Source: Vibrio ichthyoenteri ATCC 700023 (GTDB lineage: Bacteria; Pseudomonadota; Gammaproteobacteria; Enterobacterales; Vibrionaceae). From it: DNA of 64,000 bases. The notes under the pieces are model-generated. The model was not told the origin of the DNA. It made no database searches and saw nothing but the letters and a program-made list of their open reading frames with translations. The stretch spans positions 25,717 through 89,716 of the forward strand of contig NZ_AFWF01000031.1 of NCBI RefSeq assembly GCF_000222605.1, given 5' to 3'. Shown one piece after another: positions 48,956 through 58,949 of the stretch (within the stretch, counting starts at the first letter, position 1; each line of letters opens with the position of its first letter). A program made the translations under genes and the position numbers.

Positions 48956-49290
48956 AATGATTTCCCCTCTGAACCTGTATAACTGACATACAACTCGCTA
49001 ATAAATAACTAATCCCTCATTAATTAAGCCTAGTGGGAATTTCGAATATTGCTTAAAAAATATGTGTTTATTTGCATTAATTGAATGTGTAACCCGTTTT
49101 ACTGCGCGTAAAAGCGGGTGGTGTAAATGCTGTGGAATAGGGTGAATACAGGGATGATTAATTGGACGATATCACTAATATAAATATAGTTGATTGCGAG
49201 TTATTTGTTGGCTAGATGATCGGTTTGATTGATAGTACGCCATTCTGTATAGTGGCACTCAAGATTTTAACCAACCAATTGGATTTATCA
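48956..49290. other. yeaG/mipA-like divergent intergenic region
   Basis: 335 bp of AT-rich DNA holding the promoters of both genes; no supported gene. A hairpin ACCCGTTTTAC/GTAAAAGCGGGT (49092-49119, one bulge) has no T-run on either side. An in-frame extension of the downstream gene to 49216 is possible but lacks a ribosome site. Confidence 0.4.
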
Positions 49291-50043
49291 GTGAACAAAC
49301 ATTTGATCATCAGCCTTGCCGCATGTACTGCTTTTACGCCATGGTTAGCGCACGCCAAAATCTCACAATGGTCACTAGGTGTGGCGGCTTCTTATTCACC
49401 GGCCGTTTATAAAGACACGCCCGCTAACAAAGCGGTGATTCCTGTGGTTGGCTATGAGGGGGAGCATTTCTTTATGCGAGGCTTTAGTGCCGGTTACCGC
49501 TTAAATCCAATTGGTTCGACACACAATATCGTTTTTCGCGCCGTTTATGATCCTCGAACGCTAAAGCCAGAAGATTCTGATAACGCCGTTGTACAGCAAA
49601 TGGATGAACGTAAAAGCACCATCTTAGGCGGGGTGAGTTATCAGTTGATTACTATGGTAGGTATGTTTGAAGCAACAGCGGGCAGTGATATAGGCGGTAA
49701 GCACAACGGTTTATACGCCGAAGCGGCTTGGCGTTTGCCAATTCGAGGCCGCGGTTGGGCAGTGACGCCAAGTATCGGCTACGCCTACAATAGCGATAAG
49801 ATCAATAACCATTTATACGGCGTGAGTAAGAGTGAAGCGGCTCGCGCTGGGATTGACCATTTTGATCCTAGCTGGGATGGTCAGTATTTTATTGGCGCAT
49901 CGGCCTTTATGCACATTACGCCCAACATTCGTGTGACAGGTGGGGTGCGATACACTAACTTAGAGGGTGAGATTGAGAAGAGCCCATTGATTGAATCAGG
50001 GGTCAACACGACCGGAAACATTGGTATTGCTTACGTGTTCTAA
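49291..50043 (+). CDS. MipA/OmpV family outer-membrane protein
   Basis: I choose the GTG at 49291, giving a good signal peptide NKHLIISLAACTAFTPWLAHA before KISQWSLGVAASYSPAVYKD; total 250 aa. The mature part is an antiparallel beta-barrel of the MipA/OmpV type (VVGYEGEHFFMRGFSAGYRL, SIGYAYNSDKINNHLYGV, ending in the aromatic residue of IGIAYVF). E. coli MipA scaffolds murein enzymes and Vibrio OmpV is an outer-membrane protein; which role applies here is not evident. Confidence 0.82.
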   Translation: MNKHLIISLAACTAFTPWLAHAKISQWSLGVAASYSPAVYKDTPANKAVIPVVGYEGEHFFMRGFSAGYRLNPIGSTHNIVFRAVYDPRTLKPEDSDNAVVQQMDERKSTILGGVSYQLITMVGMFEATAGSDIGGKHNGLYAEAAWRLPIRGRGWAVTPSIGYAYNSDKINNHLYGVSKSEAARAGIDHFDPSWDGQYFIGASAFMHITPNIRVTGGVRYTNLEGEIEKSPLIESGVNTTGNIGIAYVF

Positions 50044-50058
50044 CCACGGTAACAGCAA

Positions 50059-50084
50059 TAAAAAAGGGTTGCTAATGCAACCCT
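50059..50084. terminator. Terminator of yfbU, possibly bidirectional
   Basis: AGGGTTGC-TAAT-GCAACCCT, an 8-bp stem; six T follow on the minus strand. It lies between converging mipA-like and yfbU genes. Confidence 0.8.
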
Positions 50085-50105
50085 GATACAATTTTTTGTG
50101 CCGAT

Positions 50106-50606
50106 TTAAGCGTTAAAGATTTGCTTAAGTTCGTTAGCACATAAGTGGTATTGACGTGGGCATTTGCGCCATGTTGTCAGCATGCGACGGTATTTCTCAA
50201 GCATCGGCATTTGTGCGTTGAAGTGGTGCTCACCTTTATCAAATTGTGGGTAAAGACCTTCAGATTCCACTAGGAAACGGACGTAATGCACCAGTTTACA
50301 TTCTGAACCACAGTCAAAACCAAGGAATTGTAAACGGCGCTGGTCCACTTCTTTGCGTTCGTGCTCTTCTAGCATGTTGTTGGATTCTTGCATCGCATGA
50401 TACATTTCCATAATGTCGGTAATCTCACGACATTCATCTTCTTCAATACAACCAAAATCTTTATTTAACTCACGCATTTGCATTACGTAGCCACGCTCTA
50501 CAATTGTTTGTAAGCGCTTGTATTTAGCCGCGTTTGTTGGGTCCATTTGCGACATCAAGTAGTACTGGTTAGATAGGATCAAACGTTGAGCGTTTGTCAT
50601 TTCCAT
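50106..50606 (-). CDS. yfbU: YfbU family protein (UPF0304)
   Basis: 166 aa, highly similar in pattern to E. coli YfbU (164 aa): [59 protein letters not shown]. Start after GAGG with seven-base spacing. All-helical cytoplasmic protein; toxicity on overproduction has been reported in E. coli, but its function is unsettled. Confidence 0.92.
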   Translation of the reverse strand: MEMTNAQRLILSNQYYLMSQMDPTNAAKYKRLQTIVERGYVMQMRELNKDFGCIEEDECREITDIMEMYHAMQESNNMLEEHERKEVDQRRLQFLGFDCGSECKLVHYVRFLVESEGLYPQFDKGEHHFNAQMPMLEKYRRMLTTWRKCPRQYHLCANELKQIFNA

Positions 50607-50904
50607 TGGGTGGCCTCATAGTTCTAATACATCTTTCTTGTGCTTAGGTTAGCCTTTTGTTGTGTAATGAAACATGATCTCAACACAGGTTTATGAGCAA
50701 AAATGAAAACTTTTTACCTTAATATATGTGTATTTAATTTTATGTGTCAGCAAGCTAAGTGGAATCAGGCATAGAAGCGAATCTACATGCATAAAATGTG
50801 GCCGTTAGCTTTGTTTATTGGCGAGGATAGGTGTAGTTTTAAATGGACAATCTAGACTGCCATCGAGCAGATTTTAAATCGATACCATTAAGTGTGACTG
50901 AATT

Positions 50905-51996
50905 ATGAAAAAATCGATATTAGCGTTAATTTGCGCATCTTGTTTTAGCTACGCTGCCAATGCATGTACTGGCATTTCTCTTTCCACCACTAATGATGAT
51001 TATATTCAAGCGCGCACGATCGAATGGGGTCACAGTGATCTGAATAGTAAGCTGGTGGTTTCTCCACGTGATTATCGCTATACCTCAACCATGCCAGATC
51101 AAAAGCACGGTCTGACTTGGGAAAGCAAATATGGCTTTGCGGGGATTTCTGTTAGTGATGATAAATTTATCGCGGAAGGGGTCAATGAAAAGGGTTTAAG
51201 TGCTGGTTTGTTCTATTTCCGCAATTACGGTTCGTTGGCAACTTATGACCCGCAAGATACCAGCAACAATATCACCGATATGGATTTTGTACGTTGGATG
51301 CTTAGCCAGTTTGAAACGGTCGAGCAGGTTGAAGCTGCACTGAGTAAAATTAAGATTGTGACCGTCTATTTTGATCAGCAAGGTAATCCATCACCAACCG
51401 CGCACTGGCGTGTGTCGGATAAACAGGGCAACAGTATTGTGATTGAAATAATGGATCACGGTAAAATCAATATTCACAAAAATACCGCCCAAGTACTGAC
51501 TAATTCGCCAGACTATTCATGGCATGTAACCAATCTAAACAACTACATTAATTTGCATCCCGGTACCAGTGCAGGGCAAAAGATCAATGGCGTTGAAGCC
51601 CAATCGTTTGGGGTTGGTTCTGCGTTTGTCGGCTTGCCAGGTGACATCTCGCCACCGTCTCGCTTTGTGCGTGCCGCGTTTTATGTTAACTCAGCTCCAG
51701 AGCTAAAAAATGGCGAGCAAGCGGTATCACAGGCGTTCCATATTCTGAACAATTTTGATATTCCACTGGGCAGTGAGTTTAATGAAAAATCCCACATTCC
51801 CGACTTACCAAGTGCCACTCAATGGACCTCGGTTATTGATCAAAGCAACGGTTTACTGTTTTACAAAACCATGCATGACAGCACCATTCGCCGCGTTGAC
51901 TTAAATACCCTGAATTTCGATGCGAAAAAGGAAACCATTCAAGCTTTGGATAGCGGCACATTTAGCTACGAGGATGTGATTATTCAGGGTAAGTAG
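50905..51996 (+). CDS. Periplasmic choloylglycine hydrolase/penicillin V acylase family protein
   Basis: Linear amide C-N hydrolase of the Ntn superfamily. Signal peptide MKKSILALICASCFSYAANA ends right before C21 (CTGISLSTTNDDY). Removing it would expose the catalytic N-terminal cysteine, as in Gram-negative relatives. Other family residues are ARTIEWG (Arg), VSDDKFIAEGVNEKGLSAGLFYF in parts (Asp, Asn) and LTNSPDYSWHVTNL (Asn). 363 aa. Gram-negative members include penicillin V acylases and acyl-homoserine-lactone acylases as well as bile-salt hydrolases, so the substrate is open. Confidence 0.87.
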   Translation: MKKSILALICASCFSYAANACTGISLSTTNDDYIQARTIEWGHSDLNSKLVVSPRDYRYTSTMPDQKHGLTWESKYGFAGISVSDDKFIAEGVNEKGLSAGLFYFRNYGSLATYDPQDTSNNITDMDFVRWMLSQFETVEQVEAALSKIKIVTVYFDQQGNPSPTAHWRVSDKQGNSIVIEIMDHGKINIHKNTAQVLTNSPDYSWHVTNLNNYINLHPGTSAGQKINGVEAQSFGVGSAFVGLPGDISPPSRFVRAAFYVNSAPELKNGEQAVSQAFHILNNFDIPLGSEFNEKSHIPDLPSATQWTSVIDQSNGLLFYKTMHDSTIRRVDLNTLNFDAKKETIQALDSGTFSYEDVIIQGK

Positions 51997-52032
51997 TTTG
52001 CCGTTGTTGGGCGATAGAGCGGGGGAGCAAAC

Positions 52033-52085
52033 ATCGTTTAGTTTCTTCGCTTCATCGTTTAGCTTCATCGTTTAGTTTCTTCGTT
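52033..52085. repeat. Short pyrimidine-rich tandem repeats
   Basis: ATCGTTTAG begins at 52033, 52054 and 52067, each followed by a pyrimidine stretch (TTTCTTCG or CTTC). It is a degenerate repeat block after the Ntn-hydrolase gene, followed by a terminator hairpin before pflA, echoing the repeat-plus-hairpin layout at 4260-4412 and 9683-9880. Confidence 0.5.
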
Positions 52086-52131
52086 TCTATGCAACAACAC
52101 GTGGTAATACCCAGTAAAAATCTCAAACAAC

Positions 52132-52167
52132 AAAAAGGGCGCTAACCAGTTGGTCGCGCCCTTTTTT
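52132..52167. terminator. Bidirectional terminator between the Ntn-hydrolase gene and pflA
   Basis: AAAAAGGGCGC and GCGCCCTTTTTT pair around a 13-nt loop, T-rich on both strands, between two converging genes. Confidence 0.82.
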
Positions 52168-52184
52168 AATCGAGTTTAAGCTGA

Positions 52185-52925
52185 TCAGTATTTCACGTTT
52201 GAGTGGTACTGGCTCAGGATTGATTGGATGTTTTCCATCGTCTCTTTTGACGGTGGATTTACACCATCTAGTGGGTAGTCAAAGCCAAGCGCTTCCCATT
52301 TATGGGCACCCAGTTTGTGGTATGGCAACAGTTCGATTTTCTCTACGTTGTCCATATCTTTGATGAATTCACCAAGCATGTGCGCAGCTTCATCTTCATC
52401 AGTGTAGCCCGGCACCACAACGTAACGAATCCACGTTTTTTGACCAATCTTTTGTAAGTAGCGAGCAAAATCTAATACACGACGGTTTGACACACCAATA
52501 AACTCTTGGTGAACTTCATCTTTCATGTGTTTAAGATCAAGCATCACTAGATCGGTGGCTTCCAACACTTCATCAACCACATCAGTGTGTTTACGAATGT
52601 AGCCATTGGTGTCTAGACAAGTGTGGATACCTTCAGCTTGCGCCGCGCGGAAAAAATCACGCACAAATTCTGGCTGAAGCATCGCTTCACCGCCTGAACA
52701 AGTAATACCACCACCTGATGCTTTCATGAAATGGCGGTAGCTTTTGGCTTCGTTGATGATCTCTTCAACGGTCACTTCTTTACCATCATGGGTGTCCCAT
52801 GTATCGCGGTTATGACAATACATACAGCGCATTAAACAGCCTTGAAGGAAAACAATAAAGCGGATTCCAGGACCATCGACAGTGCCACATGATTCAAAAG
52901 AATGAATACGACCAGTTGTAGACAT
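52185..52925 (-). CDS. pflA: Pyruvate formate-lyase activating enzyme
   Basis: Radical SAM enzyme that installs the glycyl radical on PflB under anaerobic conditions. 246 aa with the cluster motif C30-x3-C34-x2-C37 ([16 protein letters not shown]), the glycine-rich SAM segment [17 protein letters not shown] and DTNGY. pflB is about 1.4 kb upstream on the same strand, separated by an lpxR-like gene, an unusual gap compared with the adjacent pair in E. coli. Confidence 0.95.
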   Translation of the reverse strand: MSTTGRIHSFESCGTVDGPGIRFIVFLQGCLMRCMYCHNRDTWDTHDGKEVTVEEIINEAKSYRHFMKASGGGITCSGGEAMLQPEFVRDFFRAAQAEGIHTCLDTNGYIRKHTDVVDEVLEATDLVMLDLKHMKDEVHQEFIGVSNRRVLDFARYLQKIGQKTWIRYVVVPGYTDEDEAAHMLGEFIKDMDNVEKIELLPYHKLGAHKWEALGFDYPLDGVNPPSKETMENIQSILSQYHSNVKY

Positions 52926-53074
52926 GAGCTCATCTCTTATAAATTATTTGCCTGTCATTTTATTACAAAAACGTCATTTTAAATAGGGTTAACCAAGCCG
53001 TGAGGATAAATAAATCCAAGGTTAGTGCTGATTCTAGCTCTGGTGGTATCGAACCGATCAACCGCTTGCTAAAA

Positions 53075-54070
53075 CTAGAAAAAAGCAAACAGCGCTAAGC
53101 TTCCTGTTCCGTAAATATCGTCGGGAGCTTCCTTGTAATCGGCGGTTTTAATCGTGGTTGAAAGACTAAGGCCGTAAGCCGAGTTATACCACGCAACCCC
53201 CATGACGGCGGTGGCTTGATTATGGGCGAGTTTCACTTCATAAAGCCCAGGGTCGGGCAGTCCTGAACGATCACCTTCAATCGTGATATCATTAAATCGG
53301 TAGCGAGCTTCGATACCACCATACATGAACCAACCTCCTTTTGATGCACCGAGCATGCCGGCTCTGAATGGATTCTCGCTGTCTATATTAGCAGCCCCAA
53401 GGTTACCCCCAAGGTCAGCCCCCCAACGAAACATTATCCCGGTTGAAATATCGCTGCGAAAGTTACCGGCGTTAATTTCAGATACATTTGAGATTTCAAA
53501 TTCGGTATTGCTCGTCACCCCAACACGATACCAATTGAAATGACTTAGATAGCCGACATTTGCGATCCATTGATCGTCCACCTGATACTGCCAGCCATTA
53601 GGCTGATCTGAGCCGGTAATGCCATGCACCAAATCTTGCGCTTTATCCGCTAAGGAATTTTCCCCGGTGGTGCCGAGGGTGAGATTAAAACGCTGCGCTT
53701 GCTGGGGGTGTAAACTGAGATAGTTAAATTCAGTATGGAGAAAGCCTGCATAAGGACGATTGTTGGCGAGTGGTTCAGAGGCCTCAATATCAGTTGGGGT
53801 ATACATCTTGTGACCAAGTGTAAACTCGTATTTATCCAAAGATGCTGCGCCCCAGTGAGATAAGCTCAACAATGACGTAAAGCGATTGGGTTGGATAGCC
53901 GCTGAGGTATAGGAGAGAAACAGGCCATTGGTATAGTCTTGATCAACACCAAAGATGCCATCGTTATCGATAGAAAACGATAGGGTAGCACGATCGGAGG
54001 CCAGGCCTACCGCTGGTGTCAGTAACACCATAGGCAAAATAGCCAAAGAAATACAACGGATAACGTTCAT
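53075..54070 (-). CDS. LpxR-like lipid A 3'-O-deacylase family outer-membrane protein
   Basis: 331 aa, DUF2219/LpxR type. Signal peptide of about 24 residues (NVIRCISLAILPMVLLTPAVGLAS). The mature beta-barrel begins TLSFSIDNDGIFGVDQDYTNG, containing the conserved N-D pair of the LpxR active site. NNRPYAGFLHTEF and LGTTGENSLADKAQDLVHGI fit the other conserved segments (Gly-Glu, Gln, His). The last residue is phenylalanine, as expected for barrels. LpxR removes the 3' acyl chains of lipid A in a Ca2+-dependent way; activity here is inferred. Monocistronic, between pflA and pflB. Confidence 0.8.
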   Translation of the reverse strand: MNVIRCISLAILPMVLLTPAVGLASDRATLSFSIDNDGIFGVDQDYTNGLFLSYTSAAIQPNRFTSLLSLSHWGAASLDKYEFTLGHKMYTPTDIEASEPLANNRPYAGFLHTEFNYLSLHPQQAQRFNLTLGTTGENSLADKAQDLVHGITGSDQPNGWQYQVDDQWIANVGYLSHFNWYRVGVTSNTEFEISNVSEINAGNFRSDISTGIMFRWGADLGGNLGAANIDSENPFRAGMLGASKGGWFMYGGIEARYRFNDITIEGDRSGLPDPGLYEVKLAHNQATAVMGVAWYNSAYGLSLSTTIKTADYKEAPDDIYGTGSLALFAFF

Positions 54071-54248
54071 AAGACTACAGCGCTCGGTGAAGAAGAATAG
54101 AGTGTTATGTTACTACAAGCGTTATCTTTGTGACGCAAATTACATCGATGTTGTGCGCTTAATCCAATCTTGGTTTGTTATCTATTCAGTTTTCAAATGT
54201 GGGTCGAAATTGCAATAGGATGGGTCAATCGTTGGGGGAATTGCAGGC

Positions 54249-54277
54249 AAAAAAAAGCCCCGCTAAATAGCGGGGCT
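54249..54277 (-). terminator. Terminator of pflB
   Basis: AGCCCCGCT-AAAT-AGCGGGGCT; on the minus strand it is followed by seven T. Confidence 0.9.
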
Positions 54278-54299
54278 TCATCAATCATTCAACCGAGAA

Positions 54300-56576
54300 T
54301 TATAGAGACTCAGTGAAAGTACGTGCGATTACGTCAGCTTGTTGCTCTGTAGTTAGAGAGTTAAAGCGTACAGCGTAACCAGATACACGGATTGTTAGCT
54401 GAGGGTATTTCTCAGGGTGCTTAACTGCGTCTTCTAGAGTTTCACGGTTAAGAACGTTCACGTTTAGGTGTTGACCACCTTCGATGCCAGCTTCGTGGTG
54501 GAAGTAACCATCCATTAGGCCTGCAAGGTTAGAACGTTGGCTATCTTCTTCTTTACCTAGTGCGTTTGGCACGATAGAGAAAGTGTAAGAGATACCATCT
54601 TGAGCGTCAGCAAACGGTAGTTTACCTACAGATGTTAGTGATGCTACAGCACCTTTCTCATCGCGACCGTGCATTGGGTTTGCACCAGGAGCGAAAGGAG
54701 CGCCAGCACGACGGCCATCTGGAGTGTTACCAGTTTTCTTACCGTACACAACGTTTGAAGTGATAGTAAGGATAGACTGAGTTGGGATTGCATCACGGTA
54801 CATCTTAAGTTTACGGATTTTGCCCATAAACGTAGAAACTAGTTCACATGCGATGTCATCTACGCGTGAATCGTTGTTACCGAATTTAGGGTAATCGCCT
54901 TCGATTTCGAAGTCGATTGCAATGCCATCTTCGTCACGAACTGGTTTAACAGTTGCGAATTTGATTGCAGATAGTGAGTCAGCTGCAACAGATAGACCTG
55001 CGATACCACATGCCATAGTACGACGAACGTCACGGTCATGAAGAGCCATTAGAGACGCTTCGTAGCTGTATTTGTCGTGCATGTAGTGGATGCTGTTTAG
55101 TGCAGTCACGTATTGCTTAGCTAGCCAATCCATGAAGTGATCTAGACGATCCATTACTTTATCGTAATCAAGAACAGCGTCAGTCATTGGTGCTTCTTTT
55201 GGACCAACTTGCATTTTCAGCTTCTCATCAACGCCGCCGTTGATTGCGTAAAGCATAGTTTTAGCAAGGTTAGCACGAGCGCCAAAGAACTGCATTTGCT
55301 TACCAACGATCATTGGAGATACACAACATGCGATTGCGTAGTCGTCAGATTGTAGGTCAGGACGCATTAGATCATCGTTTTCGTACTGGATAGAAGAAGT
55401 ATCGATAGATACTTTTGCACAGAAACGTTTGAAGCCGTCAGGTAGCTGCTCAGACCAAAGTACAGTGATGTTTGGCTCTGGAGAAGGACCCATAGTGTAT
55501 AGGCTGTTTAGGAAACGGAAGTTAGTACGTGTAACTAGTGTACGACCGTCGATACCCATACCACCCATTGACTCAGTAGCCCAGATTGGGTCACCAGAGA
55601 ACAACTCATCGTATTCAGGAGTACGTAGGAAACGAACCATACGTAGCTTCATTACGAAGTGGTCGATCATTTCTTGAGCTTCTACTTCAGTGATCTTGCC
55701 AGCTTCGATATCACGTTGGATGAAGATGTCTAGGAAAGTCGAAGTACGACCTAGAGACATTGCTGCACCGTTTTGTGATTTAACAGCAGCTAGGTAGCCG
55801 AAGTAAGTCCACTGGATAGCTTCTTGAGCAGTTTGTGCTGGCTCAGAGATATCGTAGCCGTACTTAGCAGCCATAACTTTGATTTGACCTAGAGCGCGGT
55901 GTTGCTCTGCAATTTCTTCACGAAGTTGCATAGTTGCCGTTAGGTCTTCGCCGTTCTCAAAACGCTCTTGTAGAGACGTGAATTGAGCTAGCTTGTCTTT
56001 CATTAGGAAGTTGATACCGTACAGTGCAACACGACGGTAGTCACCGATGATACGACCACGGCCGTATGCATCTGGAAGACCAGTTAGAACACCAGACTTA
56101 CGACATGCTAGGATATCAGGAGTGTAGATATCGAAAACGCCAGCGTTGTGCGTTTTGCGGTATTCTGAGTAGATTTTTGAAATCATAGGGTCAAGAGTTT
56201 CACCGTATGCTTTGCAAGAACCTTCAACCATACGTACACCACCGTTAGGGATGATTGCACGTTTAAGTGGTTTCTCAGTTTGTAGACCAACGATAGTTTC
56301 TAGATCTTTTTCGATGTAGCCTGCATCGTGAGCAGTGATGGTAGAAATAACGTCAGTATCGAAATCAAGAGGCGCTTTAGTTGCGTTCTCAATTTTGATG
56401 CCTTCCATTACTTTAGCCCAAAGCACGTTAGTTGCTTCAGTACCTTCAGAAACTAGGAAAGATTCGTCGCCTTCATATGGAGCGTAGTTCTTTTGGATGA
56501 AATCACGAACGTTTACTTCGCTTTGCCACTCACCTGCAGCAAAACCTTCCCAAGCTTTAGCAAATTGCTCTGCCAT
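54300..56576 (-). CDS. pflB: Formate acetyltransferase (pyruvate formate-lyase)
   Basis: Glycyl-radical enzyme splitting pyruvate plus CoA to acetyl-CoA and formate in anaerobic growth. 758 aa (E. coli 760). The catalytic pair is C417-C418 ([10 protein letters not shown]) and the radical glycine is G733 ([13 protein letters not shown]). Its product acetyl-CoA feeds Pta/AckA, also encoded here. Its own terminator lies downstream and the DUF3360 terminator upstream, so it appears to be transcribed alone. Confidence 0.98.
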   Translation of the reverse strand: MAEQFAKAWEGFAAGEWQSEVNVRDFIQKNYAPYEGDESFLVSEGTEATNVLWAKVMEGIKIENATKAPLDFDTDVISTITAHDAGYIEKDLETIVGLQTEKPLKRAIIPNGGVRMVEGSCKAYGETLDPMISKIYSEYRKTHNAGVFDIYTPDILACRKSGVLTGLPDAYGRGRIIGDYRRVALYGINFLMKDKLAQFTSLQERFENGEDLTATMQLREEIAEQHRALGQIKVMAAKYGYDISEPAQTAQEAIQWTYFGYLAAVKSQNGAAMSLGRTSTFLDIFIQRDIEAGKITEVEAQEMIDHFVMKLRMVRFLRTPEYDELFSGDPIWATESMGGMGIDGRTLVTRTNFRFLNSLYTMGPSPEPNITVLWSEQLPDGFKRFCAKVSIDTSSIQYENDDLMRPDLQSDDYAIACCVSPMIVGKQMQFFGARANLAKTMLYAINGGVDEKLKMQVGPKEAPMTDAVLDYDKVMDRLDHFMDWLAKQYVTALNSIHYMHDKYSYEASLMALHDRDVRRTMACGIAGLSVAADSLSAIKFATVKPVRDEDGIAIDFEIEGDYPKFGNNDSRVDDIACELVSTFMGKIRKLKMYRDAIPTQSILTITSNVVYGKKTGNTPDGRRAGAPFAPGANPMHGRDEKGAVASLTSVGKLPFADAQDGISYTFSIVPNALGKEEDSQRSNLAGLMDGYFHHEAGIEGGQHLNVNVLNRETLEDAVKHPEKYPQLTIRVSGYAVRFNSLTTEQQADVIARTFTESL

Positions 56577-56877
56577 GACATACCTACCTTTTTAGTAGAA
56601 AAAACACGTACTGCTTTCGCTGTTGAGCCAGCTATCCCGAGAATCGGGAACAGTACACTCTAATTAATAACAATATGTATAGCCTGTACCGTTTCGGTAT
56701 TAAAACCGATCACAAACCTATAAATATTGTCACTACTCTTTATGTGGAATCTTACCAGTTCATTTTCAAGGTTACACTAAAAAAATTTTTAAACCTTAAA
56801 CTAAATCAATAAATCCTAAAAAATGTTGATAAAAAAGGGGGCATATATGTTTGCCCCCCACAGTTATAGCTTAAAAA
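56577..56877. other. pflB upstream region
   Basis: 301 bp with the DUF3360 terminator (56829-56859) and an AT-rich pflB leader. A small palindrome TCCCGA-GAA-TCGGGA (56635-56649) lies about 60 nt before pflB. A degenerate FNR-like half-site (TTGATTTAG on the minus strand, about 56803-56811) is present, but I could not find a full FNR box. No gene seen. Confidence 0.45.
56829..56859 (-). terminator. Terminator of the DUF3360 gene
   Basis: GGGGGCA and TGCCCCC pair across an 8-nt loop; on the minus strand six T follow. It separates the DUF3360 gene from pflB. Confidence 0.82.
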
Positions 56878-58425
56878 TTATAGGAATGCTTTGATACCGT
56901 ATTGACCTTCAAGCATACCAACTGCAAGCATTGCAACCAAACAGATTACAAGAACACCTACAGGGATAACGATCTTATCAACGAATGATAGACGAGCAGC
57001 ACGCTCTTTATCACCGATTAGACCGTTGTTATCTAGCAGCATGGTTAGTGCCCAAGCAAGAACTGGGTTAACAACCGCAGAACCAAAGATACAGATACCT
57101 GCAGCTTGTGAATCTTTAGAGTCTTTAACCATCTGCATACCTGCTTCAAGTAGAGGTAGAGATACACCTACAAGTAGAGCAACACGCATTACTGGTGGCC
57201 ATACAGCGATATCCATTGGGAAACCAAGGATCGCGATGATCATAACCAGTAGACCTAGCAAGATTGCGCCGCCTGGGATAGGACGTTTAGCAATCGCTGC
57301 AGGGATCATGTAAGTACCCCAAGAAGACGTGATGTTACCACCACCAACTGCAGTACCAACCATCTGACGGATAGAACACATGGTCATTGTATCATCAACG
57401 TCCATAAGTACTTTTTCAGTCTTACGTGGGTAGTTCAGTTCTTGGAAAATACGGTGACCTAGGAAGTCTGGTGACCACATTGCAACTGCTAGGATAGCAA
57501 ACGGTAGTGACGCGATGAAGTGTTGCGTGTTTGGTAGACCAAGCATCCAACCTTCGTCTGTGCTACCCCACCAGTAAACTGGGTTTAGGTTAGGAAGACC
57601 AGTTTCAGTTACGAATTTAATATCGAAACCTGCGCCTAGGATTAGAGCAATGATAAGACCGGTGAATGCACACACTGGAATTGCCAACCAACGCTTGTTC
57701 ACTTTTGCAAGTAAAGCGTATAGAGCAATCGTCACAGCAAGAACAATCAGGCCGACATAACCCATGCTACCCGCTTCAACGGTGCTAGATTGCAGACCAA
57801 CCGCCCACTCTTGAATAGAGGTGATTTGGCTCATGGTACCTGTTAGACCTAGGAAGATTAGCAAGCCACCGGCTGTACCTTCCGAGGTGAGGTTCACCAG
57901 TTTCGAGCCACCTTTAAGGAAGCTAAGAATCAGACCAAAGATACCAATCAAAATTGCTAACGCAAGAGGGTGTGCACCGGCAAGAGCGATCGTACCGATT
58001 AGTGGGATCATTGGACCGTGGTTACCCGCAAGGTTTGCTTTCGGGTTAACAAAGCCAGAGGCTAGAACACAGAACAAGAATGCTGGGATAAGCATTTCTA
58101 CACGAGCAACTTCGATCGCGAATTCTTTACCAAGATTTACGTGATCCCAAGCGGCTGATAAGCCTTCTGCCCAAGACATCATTACCGCTGAGTACATCGC
58201 GATGATGCCGATTGTGCCAGCTAGTGCTGGAACAAGGTCTTCTAATTCGAAACGGAAATCACGACCAGGAAGGTTTAGAGCGAAGCGACGAGGCTTCATA
58301 ATTTGTAGTTCGTGATCTAGGTAATCTGAACGGGTTTCGAACTCCGAAGCTGGACGGTGCAGCTCTTGGTAGCTCTTGTTCTCGATATCCGAATCAGAGT
58401 GCGGCTTATTGACTGCGTCTGACAT
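56878..58425 (-). CDS. DUF3360 family multi-spanning membrane protein
   Basis: 515-aa protein with a hydrophilic N-terminus (about 55 residues) and about a dozen membrane helices. It matches the DUF3360 family I know from vibrios. Segments such as NPKANLAGNHGPMIPLIGTI, LKGGSKLVNLTSEGTAGGLL and VGGGNITSSWGTYMIPAAIA resemble the broken-helix substrate sites of the NCS2/SulP transporter superfamily. It is not FocA (about 280 aa), yet lies directly upstream of pflB where focA sits in E. coli, so anion (formate or pyruvate) transport is a hypothesis only. An FNR-like box lies about 220 bp before its start. Confidence 0.75.
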   Translation of the reverse strand: MSDAVNKPHSDSDIENKSYQELHRPASEFETRSDYLDHELQIMKPRRFALNLPGRDFRFELEDLVPALAGTIGIIAMYSAVMMSWAEGLSAAWDHVNLGKEFAIEVARVEMLIPAFLFCVLASGFVNPKANLAGNHGPMIPLIGTIALAGAHPLALAILIGIFGLILSFLKGGSKLVNLTSEGTAGGLLIFLGLTGTMSQITSIQEWAVGLQSSTVEAGSMGYVGLIVLAVTIALYALLAKVNKRWLAIPVCAFTGLIIALILGAGFDIKFVTETGLPNLNPVYWWGSTDEGWMLGLPNTQHFIASLPFAILAVAMWSPDFLGHRIFQELNYPRKTEKVLMDVDDTMTMCSIRQMVGTAVGGGNITSSWGTYMIPAAIAKRPIPGGAILLGLLVMIIAILGFPMDIAVWPPVMRVALLVGVSLPLLEAGMQMVKDSKDSQAAGICIFGSAVVNPVLAWALTMLLDNNGLIGDKERAARLSFVDKIVIPVGVLVICLVAMLAVGMLEGQYGIKAFL

Positions 58426-58645
58426 AGATTCCTCATATTATAAAAGTTAATGATTCTTTAAAGTCGCTTGTCTTTAATTTTGTTCTAAGCGACTGCGTAA
58501 CAACGTTAAGCTTCCTGCATAGAGATCTTTATACCGCCTACGTAGCACGAAGTCTATGTGCTTTAAAATAGACGAAGATCCGGACAAAAGATTCTATTGA
58601 GGCTTTTATCTTTCGGGAGTTTAACGTGCTAATCCGGTGCAGTGA

Positions 58646-58659
58646 TTGATTTAGATCAC
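58646..58659. promoter_or_regulatory. FNR-like box upstream of the DUF3360 gene
   Basis: TTGATTTAGATCAC matches TTGAT-N4-ATCAA at nine of ten fixed positions. It lies about 220 bp before the DUF3360 start codon, consistent with anaerobic control alongside pflB. Confidence 0.5.
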
Positions 58660-58912
58660 TTTATGAAAGAATGTGAAAGAAAACTACGCAGAATGGTTAA
58701 AGTTTAACTAGCTGAAATCATAACGCTGTAAATAGGTTTCATAATGTAATTTTTATTAGACGTACCGCAAATGTTTCCTTTTGGTTGTAAGGCTATGTGT
58801 TTCTTAAAGCAAAAAGTGAGATAGTTTTCATTTTTGTTAATGTTTTTGCTGGTTTTTACATCAATGCATTTGCGATATATATGCAACGAAAGAAGTATTT
58901 ATGACTGCTGGA

Positions 58913-58949
58913 TGAATTAATAGTCATATAATTTGACTATATATAAGCT
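58913..58949. promoter_or_regulatory. Possible ArgR (ARG box) pair
   Basis: TGAATTAATAGTCA (58913-58926) matches the ARG-box core TGAAT-N4-ATTCA with one mismatch. A weaker second site, TGACTATATATAAG, follows at the 3-bp box spacing typical of ArgR. TATAAT (58927-58932) lies between them. ArgR repression would fit an arginine transporter. Confidence 0.35.

Noticed and set aside
56878-58425. FocA formate channel
   Set aside because: The length (515 aa), about a dozen helices and the motifs do not fit the roughly 280-aa, six-helix FNT family.
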